Shown: piece by piece, positions 19,098 through 26,418 of the stretch
Layout of the letters: the number at the start of each line of letters is the position of its first letter
How positions within the stretch are numbered: the first letter of the stretch is position 1
NCBI GenBank assembly: GCA_902778115.1
Contig: CACYWG010000005.1
Span: 1 to 64,000 of the forward strand
From: Oscillospiraceae bacterium
GTDB taxonomy: Bacteria > Bacillota > Clostridia > Oscillospirales > Oscillospiraceae
Direction: 5' to 3'
Length of the DNA: 64,000 nt
The notes under the pieces: model-generated
Told to the model about the DNA's origin: nothing
What the model saw: the letters and a program-made list of their open reading frames with translations, nothing else
Database searches by the model: none
Translations under genes and position numbers: made by a program

Positions 19098-20483
19098 TTA
19101 CCCGGCCACCAGATTATTGACCCACTTCCGGCTGCGCACGAGGAAGAAGCCCACGGCGCACTTGATGAGGTCAAGGGCGCTGACGATGATGACCATCGGC
19201 AGGATGGGCACGCTCGTCAGGCGCGAAAGCACGAAGGCCACCGGCATGTTGATCACCCAGACGAAGGCGCTGTCAAAGAGGAAGGTGATGAGCGTCTTGC
19301 CGCCGCAGCGCAGCGTGAAATAGCAGGCGTTGGTGTAGCCGTGCACCGGCATCATCGCCGCGCTCACCCACAGCAGGCGCACGGCCAGCGCCTTGACGGC
19401 GTCCGTCGTGTTGTACAGCTCCGGCAGCAGCGGCGCGACGAAGAACATCAGCACGCCCACGGCCGTGCACAGCGCCACGGCGAAGGCGATCAGCTTGCGG
19501 TCCTCGTCCACGGCGCGCTCCAGCTCGCCCGCGCCGAGCAGCTGGCCGATCATGATCGACACCGTGCTGCCCATCGAGAAGAAGGCGCAGAAAAAGAGGT
19601 TGGAGGCCGTGGAGGAGATGTTCATCGCGGAGACCACCTCCAGTCCGCGCAGGGAGTAGCTCTGGTTGAGGGCGGTCATGCCCGCCGACCACAGCAGCTC
19701 GTTCAAAAGCAGCGGCGCGCCGGTCACGGCGATCTGCCGCAGCAGCGCCCCGGGCACGCGGAGACTGCGCAGCGCGCCCTGCAGGTAGGGCACGCGCTCG
19801 CGGTGCCGCAGCGTGAAGCCCAGGATGACGCCGAGCTCCACCAGGCGGGAGATGAGCGTCGCGACGGCCGCGCCCGTCACGCCCATGGCCGGGGCGCCGA
19901 GCTTGCCGAAAATGAGGATGTAGTTGAAGACCAGATTGACGAACACGGCGAGGATGCCCGCCTTCATCGGCAGCAGGGTCTCGCCGGTCTCGCGCAGGGT
20001 GCTGGCATAGATCTGCTGCAGCATGAACACCGGCATCTGCAGCATCATCACGTGCAGGTAGCCGAGGCCGCTTTCGAGCGTCTGCTGCAGGTCCAGCGCC
20101 TCGCCGCCCTCGTGCAGGAACAGGCCGATCAGCTCCCTGCCGCCGAACAGGAAGGCCAGCGAGAACACGATCCAGGAGCCGAGGCCCACCAGGAGCTTGG
20201 CGCGCACGGTGTGGCGGATGCCGTCCCGGTCGCCGCGGCCGAAGAACTGGGCGGTGAAGATGCCGGGCCCGGCCATGCCGCCGAAGAGGCAGAGGTTGTA
20301 GACGAAGAGCAGCTGGTTGACGATGGCCACGCCCGACATCTGCTCCGTGCCCACCTGGCCGACCATCAGGTTATCGAGCAGGGAGACGAAATTCGTAATG
20401 ACGTTCTGGATCAGGATCGGCGTCATCACCGCCAGCACCCGGCGGTAAAAGCTGCGGTCGCCGATCAGGGAAGAATGTTTCAT
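19098..20483 (-). CDS. MATE family efflux transporter
   Basis: This 461-residue protein has the twelve-helix pattern of MATE exporters, which expel drugs or metabolites in exchange for Na+ or H+. The N-terminal part TPILIQNVITNFVSLLDNLMVGQVG is typical of the family (NorM/DinF-like). Both halves repeat the pattern. A GAGG site precedes the ATG. The substrate cannot be inferred. No terminator is obvious between it and the zinc-ribbon gene 77 bases downstream, so the two may be co-transcribed. Confidence 0.9.
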   Translation of the reverse strand: MKHSSLIGDRSFYRRVLAVMTPILIQNVITNFVSLLDNLMVGQVGTEQMSGVAIVNQLLFVYNLCLFGGMAGPGIFTAQFFGRGDRDGIRHTVRAKLLVGLGSWIVFSLAFLFGGRELIGLFLHEGGEALDLQQTLESGLGYLHVMMLQMPVFMLQQIYASTLRETGETLLPMKAGILAVFVNLVFNYILIFGKLGAPAMGVTGAAVATLISRLVELGVILGFTLRHRERVPYLQGALRSLRVPGALLRQIAVTGAPLLLNELLWSAGMTALNQSYSLRGLEVVSAMNISSTASNLFFCAFFSMGSTVSIMIGQLLGAGELERAVDEDRKLIAFAVALCTAVGVLMFFVAPLLPELYNTTDAVKALAVRLLWVSAAMMPVHGYTNACYFTLRCGGKTLITFLFDSAFVWVINMPVAFVLSRLTSVPILPMVIIVSALDLIKCAVGFFLVRSRKWVNNLVAG

Positions 20484-20580
20484 AGCGCACCTCGCATGGA
20501 TTTCGCGCTTATCTTATGCTAAAGGCCGGTCAAATGCAATCTTTATTTTCCTTTTTCGATATGATATGATGGGAAAAAAG

Positions 20581-20752
20581 GCCTTCCCCTTGAGGGGCGC
20601 GACGCGTTAAGCAAACGCGCCGAGCAATCTGTGATTGCGAGGTGGAAGGTGGCGCGGCGCCAGCCGCGTCGGATGAGGTGGCGGTTGCGTCAGCGGCGTT
20701 TACACCTCATCAGTCAGCCTTGCGGCTGACAGCTTCCCCTCAAGGGGAAGCC
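20581..20752. repeat. Family A palindromic element, copy 1 (with an insert in the left arm)
   Basis: The left arm starts GCCTTCCCCTTGAGGGG, is interrupted by a 48-base insert (20598-20645), and resumes AAGGTGGCGCGGCGCC...GGATGAGGTG. After a 22-base centre the right arm runs CACCTCATC, hairpin GTCAGCCTTGCGGCTGAC, then CTTCCCCTCAAGGGGAAG. The arms are inverted relative to each other. Confidence 0.85.
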
Positions 20753-20773
20753 TTTGGATTGAGCGCCCCTCAA

Positions 20774-21255
20774 GCCTTCCCCTTGAGGGGAAGGTGGCCG
20801 AGCGCAGCGAGGTCGGATGAGGTGGTAATCCTTGAATCAGACAAACAACCCCCAATTAAGGGGAAACGCGCAGAAGCTGCGCCGCGAGATGACGAAAGAG
20901 GAGCGAAGGCTCTGGTATGACTTTCTCAAGCGGCTCCCCATTACGGTCAACAGGCAAAAGGTCATCGGTCATTCCATCGTGGATTTTTACTGTGCCTCTG
21001 CGAAGCTCGCGATCGAGCTGGACGGCTCACAGCACTATGAAGATGCGGGCCTTGAATCGGACCGGGAGCGAGACCATGCGCTGAGCCAGCTTGGGATCAC
21101 GGTCGTGCGTTATTCCAATGAAGACGTCAACCGGAATTTTGACGGGGTGTGTGAAGACCTTTTGAGGCGGCTTGATCTGACGGGGATCAAGTGATCGCCG
21201 AAAGACACCTCATCAGTCAGCCTTGCGGCTGACAGCTTCCCCTCAAGGGGAAGCC
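20774..21255 (+). mobile_element. Composite repeat element carrying DUF559 (copy 1)
   Basis: A complete family-A left arm (20774-20824) is followed seven bases later by the DUF559 gene, and 11 bases after its stop a right arm begins (21206-21255). The total is 482 bp. The same order, spacing and flanking bases occur in the copy at 25883-26362. This indicates one transposing unit rather than chance neighbours. Confidence 0.7.
20832..21194 (+). CDS. DUF559 endonuclease-like protein (copy 1)
   Basis: The 120-residue protein belongs to DUF559, related to very-short-patch-repair-like nucleases. Visible features are LRREMTKEERRLWYDFLK, then IVDFYCAS and LAIELDGSQHYE, which supply the D...ExD pattern of a PD-(D/E)XK nuclease core, then GITVVRYSN. 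The likely start is TTG at 20832; the ATG in the repeat arm is blocked by a stop. It matches the copy at 25948-26325 at 102 of 119 aligned residues. It lies between inverted repeat arms. A role in moving or processing the repeats is inference. Confidence 0.85.
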   Translation: MNQTNNPQLRGNAQKLRREMTKEERRLWYDFLKRLPITVNRQKVIGHSIVDFYCASAKLAIELDGSQHYEDAGLESDRERDHALSQLGITVVRYSNEDVNRNFDGVCEDLLRRLDLTGIK

Positions 21256-21315
21256 TTTGGATTGAGCGCCCCTCAAGGGGAAGCCTTTGGATTGAGCGCC
21301 CCTCAAGGGGAAGGC
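21256..21315. repeat. Tandem 30-bp units derived from a family A arm
   Basis: Two adjacent 30-base units start TTTGGATTGAGCGCCCC and end in the CTCAAGGGGAAG half-hairpin. A third partial copy lies at 20753-20773, before the DUF559 element. Confidence 0.8.
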
Positions 21316-21324
21316 TTTGGGCTT

Positions 21325-21636
21325 TCACCCCAGTATCAGCGCTCCCAGTACGATCAGCCAGTCGCTGTCGCCGCTCTCGCGGTATAACAGCCAGCACAGC
21401 AGCAGGAGGATGAAGTCCTCGGTCTCGAGCTCGCCAAGCAGCTTCGGCAGCAGCTGCAGGCCCAGCGGCCCGGAGGGCGCTGCATGCTCTCCGCCCTGCG
21501 CGTGGACAGGCGGCGGAGGCGGCGCATGATGCTCCGGCGGCGGCTCAAACGGCTGCTGCGGAGGCGGCGGGTCGCGTCCGGGCGGCGGTCCCAGCCAGTC
21601 ATAGCGTCCGCTGTTGCCCTGATAGCGTTTCGGCAT
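21325..21636 (-). CDS. Proline-rich small protein of unknown function
   Basis: The 103 residues split into a proline-rich N-terminal half (PPPGRDPPPPQQPF, later HHAPPPPP) and a hydrophobic C-terminal half (EDFILLLLCWLLYRESG, then LIVLGALIL). A GGAG site precedes the ATG. The start overlaps the gene before it by 38 bases. It is the last of three small same-strand genes. No known domain is recognised; the C terminus may be membrane-associated. Confidence 0.6.
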   Translation of the reverse strand: MPKRYQGNSGRYDWLGPPPGRDPPPPQQPFEPPPEHHAPPPPPVHAQGGEHAAPSGPLGLQLLPKLLGELETEDFILLLLCWLLYRESGDSDWLIVLGALILG

Positions 21637-21967
21637 GCTCCGATCCCCCCAGTCCCTCCATGGCCAGCTTCGCCAGGTGCGCCATGCGCGTGATCTGAAT
21701 CGCGCGGTCGATCTTCCGCTGCCGCTTTTCGGACAGATAGGGCCGCACGGCCTGCAGCAGCGCCTGCTGACTGCCGCTGCCGGAAGGCTTTCCCATCAGC
21801 GAACCCAGCTTCCCCAGCAGCCCGCCGTCTGACGGCGCCGGCGGCGGGGACTCCTGCGGCTTCTCGCTTCCGCCCCCGCCCATCAGCGACTGCGCCATGC
21901 CCATGATCTGCGCCATCTGCGCCGGATCGTTCAGCACTTGCCGGATCTGGCCCTCCAGATCATCCAT
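21599..21967 (-). CDS. Small protein of unknown function, helical
   Basis: The 122 residues start with a helical segment (LNDPAQMAQIMGMAQSLMGG). A Gly/Pro/Ser linker follows, then a second helical part (ALLQAVRPYLSEKRQRKID). No family was recognised. The start overlaps the previous gene by eight bases. It is the middle of three coupled genes. Confidence 0.6.
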   Translation of the reverse strand: MDDLEGQIRQVLNDPAQMAQIMGMAQSLMGGGGSEKPQESPPPAPSDGGLLGKLGSLMGKPSGSGSQQALLQAVRPYLSEKRQRKIDRAIQITRMAHLAKLAMEGLGGSEHAETLSGQQRTL

Positions 21968-22211
21968 GGCCCTGCCCCTGCAGCATTTTCTGCACCTCGG
22001 CGCTCAGGCGCTGCCCCTCGGCGGTGGAAAGCAGCCGGGCCATGACGCTCTTGAGCGCATTCGCGTCGCCTTTTTGCAGCGCCTCGGCCAGCGCCGCCCG
22101 ATCGACCATCCCGCCGAGCTTTTGCCCGTCGGCGGAGGCGGCCAAATGCTTCAGCTGCCCCGCCTGACCGCTGCGCTGCAGCTCCTGCGCCAGCTTTTCC
22201 AGATCCTGCAT
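21960..22211 (-). CDS. Small helical protein of unknown function
   Basis: The 83 residues have an internal echo: SADGQKLGGMV and STAEGQRLSAEV occupy equivalent places in two helical halves. The start MQDLEK has AAGGAG about ten bases upstream; a GTG three codons earlier is possible. It is the first gene of the three and diverges from the phosphoesterase. The function is unknown. Confidence 0.6.
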   Translation of the reverse strand: MQDLEKLAQELQRSGQAGQLKHLAASADGQKLGGMVDRAALAEALQKGDANALKSVMARLLSTAEGQRLSAEVQKMLQGQGHG

Positions 22212-22287
22212 CGATACCACGCTCCTTTAGTCCATTCTATTCGCCCGCCCGGGCAATGATACCGCGATTTTCGACAGGAGGTGCGCC

Positions 22288-22761
22288 ATGAGAGCCGCCG
22301 TCTTTTCCGATACCCACCACAACACCGCCCCGATGCTCGAGGCCCTGCGCCGCTGCCGCCCCGATCTGATCATCCATCTGGGCGACCATGACCGCGACAC
22401 GCTCTGCATCGAGGAGGAATTTCCCGATATCCCGCTGTACCGCGTCTGCGGCAACTGCGACTTCGCGCCCATCGCGCCGCTGGCCGACATCGTGCCGCTC
22501 GGCCCGGTGAAGGCGCTCATCTGCCACGGGCACAGCTACGGCGTGGACTGGGGGCTCGACCGCCTGGCTTACGCTGCCGAGGAGCGCGGCTGCGCGCTCG
22601 CCCTCTTCGGCCACACGCACCACGCCGAGCAGCAGCAGCTCGGCGGCGTGCAGCTGGTCAATCCCGGCACCGCCGGGAAGGGCCGCCGCCTGACTTGGGC
22701 GCTCGTGGAGGTGCTCGATAACGGCGGCATCGCCGTGAGCATCAACGAGATGGAAGAATAA
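22288..22761 (+). CDS. YfcE/MJ0936-family metallophosphoesterase
   Basis: The 157-residue protein has all metal-binding blocks of small calcineurin-like phosphoesterases: FSDTHHN, HLGDHDRD, CGNCDF, CHGHSYG and FGHTHH. The GNCD form of the third block is usual in the YfcE group. Members cleave phosphodiesters with Mn2+ in vitro; the natural substrate is unclear. AGGAGG lies seven bases before the ATG. A family B repeat follows the gene. Confidence 0.9.
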   Translation: MRAAVFSDTHHNTAPMLEALRRCRPDLIIHLGDHDRDTLCIEEEFPDIPLYRVCGNCDFAPIAPLADIVPLGPVKALICHGHSYGVDWGLDRLAYAAEERGCALALFGHTHHAEQQQLGGVQLVNPGTAGKGRRLTWALVEVLDNGGIAVSINEMEE

Positions 22762-22771
22762 AAAAGCGAAC

Positions 22772-22956
22772 GCCCCCCTTGCCTAAAGGGGGGTGCCCCG
22801 AAGGGGCGGGATACGAAAACCCCGCATACAAAAAAGCCCCCCTTGCCTAAAGGGGGGTGCCCCGAAGGGGCGGGGGGATATCGATCCTCCGCGCCTGTGA
22901 CAACAGTATCCCCCAGTCAGCCTTGCGGCTGACAGCCCCCTTTAGGCAAGGGGGCC
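22772..22956. repeat. Family B palindromic elements, half copy plus full copy
   Basis: A lone left arm (22772-22813, CCCCCCTTGCCTAAAGGGGG with a TGCCCCGAAGGGGCG hairpin) is followed by a full element (22836-22956). The right arm of the full element uses the hairpin GTCAGCCTTGCGGCTGAC, also found in family A right arms. The two left arms are near-identical direct repeats. Confidence 0.8.
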
Positions 22957-22985
22957 ATTTCGGCAAACTGAAGGAGGTCTGCCCG

Positions 22986-24296
22986 ATGAAAAAACATCTG
23001 CGTCTGACCGCGCTGCTGCTGTGCCTGGCGCTGCTGCTGTCCGCCTGCGGCGGCAAGCCCGCCGAGGACGCTTCCTCGCCCGCTGAGCGCCACCGCACGG
23101 AGCGCGCCGAGACCCCTGCGCCGGAAACGCCCGCCGTCACCGAAGAGCCGCAGCCCTTTACCGAGCCGCCGGTCACCCCTTCGCCCGCGCCCGCCGTGCG
23201 CGTCGTCATGGAGCGGCAGGACAGCGGCGAGATCGAAAAGGTGCTCATTTCCGGCGTATCCGAGGCCGGAGCGACGGTCTGGCAGAAGGAATACGCCACC
23301 GACTACCGCACCGAGCTGACGCTGATCCAGCCGATCGGCGCCTGGCAGGACCGCTATTACCTCAACCATAACGGCACCGTCGTCTGCCTGCGCCTGTCGG
23401 ACGGCGAGACCCTGTGGGAAAACGGGGACTTCGGCGGCGCGAGCATCTCGGGCCTGATCGACGAGCGCAACGGCAGCGTCTATCTCTGCGGCTGGTACGG
23501 GCCGGACTTCTTCGCCTGCGACAGCGAGGGAAACACCCTCAGCCTTTACGGCAGCGCGACCGAAAGCTGCTGGTGGCCCTCGGACATGGCCTGGAACGGC
23601 CCGGACGAGCTGGTGATCTGGTACCACAGCATCGAGCCCGCGGTGCCCTACTACGTTGACCTGAGGGATTTCTCGATCACCTGGACCTTCGACACGAAGG
23701 AACTGAGCGGCGCGAGCCTCTACTGGGCCAACATCTTCGTCAGTGACTTTATCGAGCAGGGCGTTTCGACCTTCCCGCGCGACGGGGGCTCGGATTTCGA
23801 GCTGGCGCACTTTGTGCGGCTGTTCTGCAAAATCAACCGCCAGAGCGCCATCCGCTATATCGACGGCTATGAGACCGTCGGCCTCGACACGGTCAACGAG
23901 CTGTGCCGCCACTTCTTCGGCCGGGAGATCTACCCCTCCGACAGCGCGCAGACGAGCGAGCTGTGGCACATGGAGTGGCGGCCCGAGACCGGGCGCTTCT
24001 ATGCCCCGGCGGCCGACGGCGAGGCATACAACGCCTTTGCCGTGGTGCGCGACTGCCTGCAGCTGCCGGGCGGCAGCGTGCGCCTGCGCTACGACGTCTA
24101 TACGCTGAACCTGGACGAATACTGGCAAAGCGGCATGGACGGCGCGCTCTATTATCTGAGCGCCGCCGAGGCCGAGGCCATGGCCAGGACCGGCCGCATC
24201 ACGAAAACATCCAGCGGCTGGGCCGAGGCCACGCCCGTCCAGCAGGAGGGCCGCGACGGCTATTACCTGATCCGGATGGAGCCCGACCCGGCTTGA
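22986..24296 (+). CDS. Exported lipoprotein with PQQ/propeller-like repeats
   Basis: The 436-residue protein has a lipoprotein signal (LLLCLALLLSACGG, Cys at about 20). A Pro/Glu/Thr-rich spacer follows. The main domain has repeats such as VCLRLSDGETLWENGDF and VYLCGWYGPDFFACDSEGN, which resemble the strands of PQQ-type beta-propellers. It would be anchored on the outer face of the membrane. The start is behind GAAGGAGG. The family and ligand are not identified; a terminator follows. Confidence 0.7.
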   Translation: MKKHLRLTALLLCLALLLSACGGKPAEDASSPAERHRTERAETPAPETPAVTEEPQPFTEPPVTPSPAPAVRVVMERQDSGEIEKVLISGVSEAGATVWQKEYATDYRTELTLIQPIGAWQDRYYLNHNGTVVCLRLSDGETLWENGDFGGASISGLIDERNGSVYLCGWYGPDFFACDSEGNTLSLYGSATESCWWPSDMAWNGPDELVIWYHSIEPAVPYYVDLRDFSITWTFDTKELSGASLYWANIFVSDFIEQGVSTFPRDGGSDFELAHFVRLFCKINRQSAIRYIDGYETVGLDTVNELCRHFFGREIYPSDSAQTSELWHMEWRPETGRFYAPAADGEAYNAFAVVRDCLQLPGGSVRLRYDVYTLNLDEYWQSGMDGALYYLSAAEAEAMARTGRITKTSSGWAEATPVQQEGRDGYYLIRMEPDPA

Positions 24297-24298
24297 CA

Positions 24299-24344
24299 AT
24301 CAGCGCAGCTTCCTTTAAACTGGAAGCTGCGCTGATTTCTTTTT
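24299..24344 (+). terminator. Terminator after the lipoprotein gene
   Basis: A 15-base stem (ATCAGCGCAGCTTCC with its complement) and an 8-base loop end in TTCTTTTT. Confidence 0.9.
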
Positions 24345-24372
24345 GAAAATAACGGAAAGGATCGTAAATCGG

Positions 24373-25755
24373 ATGAAAAAGATCACCAACAAGCTCCTGT
24401 GGATCTTCGCGGTCGGTCAGTTCGGCTGGAGCCTGCTGTCCGGCATCGTGACCAACTGGATGGTGTACTACTACACCGGCACTCCCGACGCGCAAAACCC
24501 CAACACCGGCATCTTCGCCTCCGGCATCACGCAGAATCCCATCCTCTTCAAGCTGACGCTCTTCGGCCTCGTGATGGCCGTCGGCCGCATCTTCGACGCG
24601 ATCACCGACCCGCTGATCGCCGGCTGGTCCGACCGCAGCAGCTACAAGGGCGGCCGCCGCATCCCCTTCATGCGCGCCATCGCCATCCCCTTCGCGCTGA
24701 TCACCATCGCGCTCTTCACCGTGCCCCAGACCGCGAACAACGCCCTCAACGACGTGCTGCTGTTCGTGATTCTGATGTGCTTCTACCTGTTCATGACCAT
24801 CTTCTGCACGCCGTACAACGCGCTGATCGCGGAGCTGGGCGACACGCAGGAGCACCGCATCAACGTCTCCACCTACATCTCCTTCACCTTCATCGCCGGC
24901 CAGAGCATCTCCTTCATGCTCCCCAACCTCGCCGGCATGCTCGAGGGCTCCTTCGGCCAGGCGGGCTCCATCCGCATGGCGGTCGCCATCATGTCGGCCA
25001 TCGCCTGCATCGCGATGCTGGTGCCCTCCTTCTACATCAAGGAGCGCGAATACATCGACTCCCGCCCGAGCGAGACCCCGGCCTTCAGCTCCCTGCTGAA
25101 AACCTTCAAAAACGGGCAGTTCCGCCGCTTCGTGTACTCGGACGTGATCTACTTCTTCGCCCTGACCCTGTTCCAGACCGGCCTTGCCTTCTATGAGACC
25201 AAGCTCATGGGCATCGAGGACACCTGGACCTTCCTGCTGACCGCCACGATGACCTTCATCAGCGTGCTGCTCTACCCGGTGGTCAACAAGCTGGCCCCGA
25301 AGATCGGCAAGAAAAAGCTGATCGTCACCGGCTTCTTCACCTATTCGCTGGTCTTCCTCATCACCTCGATCTGCGGCCAGGGCCTCTACTGGGGCTTCAT
25401 CGTCGCCGTCTGCGCCGCCGTGCCGATGGCCATCCTCGGCATCCTGCCGCAGGCCTGCGTGGCCGACGTGGCGGAGCTGAGCCGCCTCGAGACCGGCGAG
25501 GACCGCAGCGGCATGTTCTTCGCCGCGCGCACCTTCGCCTTCAAGATGGGCCAGGCCATCGCTATGGTCGTCTTCACCTCGATGACCGTCGCGCAGGTCG
25601 TGAACGGCGAATCCGTCGTCCTGCCCGGCCAGTACCGCGCCACCGCCGTCGTCGCCACCGTGACCTGCCTGATCGGCGCGCTGCTGTTCCTGCTGTACAA
25701 CGAGAAGATGATCCTCAGCCGCATCCGCGAGCTGCGCGGCACGGACGAGATCTGA
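24373..25755 (+). CDS. GPH-type MFS symporter (MelB-like), paralogue 1
   Basis: The 460 residues form about twelve membrane helices. The pattern of the glycoside-pentoside-hexuronide:cation symporters is visible: GRIFDAITDPLIAGWSDRSS and a KGGRRIPFMR loop, then CTPYNALIAELG. Such proteins import sugars with Na+ or H+. The start at MKKITNKLLW has AAAGGA upstream; a TTG ten codons earlier falls within the preceding terminator tail. A second GPH protein is encoded at 27224. The sugar is unknown. Confidence 0.88.
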   Translation: MKKITNKLLWIFAVGQFGWSLLSGIVTNWMVYYYTGTPDAQNPNTGIFASGITQNPILFKLTLFGLVMAVGRIFDAITDPLIAGWSDRSSYKGGRRIPFMRAIAIPFALITIALFTVPQTANNALNDVLLFVILMCFYLFMTIFCTPYNALIAELGDTQEHRINVSTYISFTFIAGQSISFMLPNLAGMLEGSFGQAGSIRMAVAIMSAIACIAMLVPSFYIKEREYIDSRPSETPAFSSLLKTFKNGQFRRFVYSDVIYFFALTLFQTGLAFYETKLMGIEDTWTFLLTATMTFISVLLYPVVNKLAPKIGKKKLIVTGFFTYSLVFLITSICGQGLYWGFIVAVCAAVPMAILGILPQACVADVAELSRLETGEDRSGMFFAARTFAFKMGQAIAMVVFTSMTVAQVVNGESVVLPGQYRATAVVATVTCLIGALLFLLYNEKMILSRIRELRGTDEI

Positions 25756-25756
25756 G

Positions 25757-25777
25757 TTTTCAGTTTTCAGTTTTTAG
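25757..25777. repeat. Heptanucleotide tandem repeat (TTTTCAG)
   Basis: TTTTCAG, TTTTCAG and TTTTTAG lie in tandem directly after the symporter stop codon. Confidence 0.7.
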
Positions 25778-25783
25778 CTTATG

Positions 25784-25813
25784 AAAAAAGACGGCCTCCC
25801 GGCCGTCTTTTTT
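25784..25813. terminator. Bidirectional terminator
   Basis: AAAAAAGACGGCC and GGCCGTCTTTTTT form a perfect stem around TCCC. Confidence 0.9.
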
Positions 25814-25824
25814 GTCGTCTTCTA

Positions 25825-25874
25825 CACCTCATCAGTCAGCCTTGCGGCTGACAGCTTCTCCTCAAGGAGAAGCC
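25825..25874. repeat. Solo family A right arm with compensated stem change
   Basis: The order is CACCTCATC, hairpin GTCAGCCTTGCGGCTGAC, then CTTCTCCTCAAGGAGAAG. The stem carries TTCTCC/GGAGAA where other copies have TTCCCC/GGGGAA, so both sides changed and the pairing is kept. Confidence 0.8.
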
Positions 25875-25882
25875 ATTGTCAG

Positions 25883-26362
25883 GCCTTCCCCTCGAGGGGA
25901 AGGTGCCCCAGTGCGCACACTGGGGCGGATGAGGTGTCTTTCGGCAATCACTCGATCCCCGTCAGATCAAGCCGCCTCAAAAGGTCGGCACACACCCCGT
26001 CGAAATTCCGGTTGACGTCGTCATTGGAGTAGCGCACGACGGTGATCCCAAGCCGGCTCAGCGCATGGTCTCTTTCCCGGTCGGAAGCGGCGCCCTCATC
26101 CTCATAGTGCTGTGAGCCGTCCAATTCGATGACAAGATTGCGCGAGGCACAGTAAAAATCCACGATATAAGGTCCGATGACCTTTTGCCTGTTGACCGTG
26201 ACCGGAAGCTGTTTCAGGAAGTCATACCAAAGTCGGCGCTCTTCCTTCGTCATCTCGCGGCGCAGCTTCTGCGCGTTTTTTCTTAATATGGGGTTGTTCT
26301 TTTGATTCAGGGTTTTCCACCTCATCCGGCCCTGCGGGCCACCTTCCCCTCAAGGGGAAGGC
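25883..26362 (-). mobile_element. Composite repeat element carrying DUF559 (copy 2)
   Basis: Read on the minus strand: left arm (26362-26318), DUF559 gene, the same 11-base spacer style (ATTGCCGAAAG), and right arm (25936-25883). The length is 480 bp against 482 for copy 1. The middle hairpins of both arms differ from copy 1, so the arms have exchanged or diverged while the gene is 86 percent identical at protein level. Confidence 0.7.
25948..26325 (-). CDS. DUF559 endonuclease-like protein (copy 2)
   Basis: The 125-residue frame has the same core as copy 1: REMTKEERRLWYDFLK, IVDFYCAS, LVIELDGSQHYE, GITVVRYSN. Here the ATG of the arm sequence GGATGAGGTG is in frame, adding MRWKT. At the position of the copy 1 TTG this copy has CTG. 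No strong ribosome site lies before either, so translation may be weak or depend on readthrough. An inner start at MTKEE is also possible. The D and ExD residues expected of the nuclease core are kept in both copies, which suggests selection for activity. Confidence 0.83.
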   Translation of the reverse strand: MRWKTLNQKNNPILRKNAQKLRREMTKEERRLWYDFLKQLPVTVNRQKVIGPYIVDFYCASRNLVIELDGSQHYEDEGAASDRERDHALSRLGITVVRYSNDDVNRNFDGVCADLLRRLDLTGIE

Positions 26363-26418
26363 TTTTTTATTCGTCGCGGTATCTCAGCAAACCGGAGTTA
26401 GCCCGATCGCTTCCTGTT

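Noticed and set aside
20581..21315. Classical insertion sequence
   Set aside because: No DDE, HUH or serine/tyrosine recombinase is encoded and no clear target duplication was found at the composite ends.
21110..21397. Minus-strand frame across the repeat after DUF559
   Set aside because: It consists of translated repeat arms and the antisense of DUF559, with no independent support.
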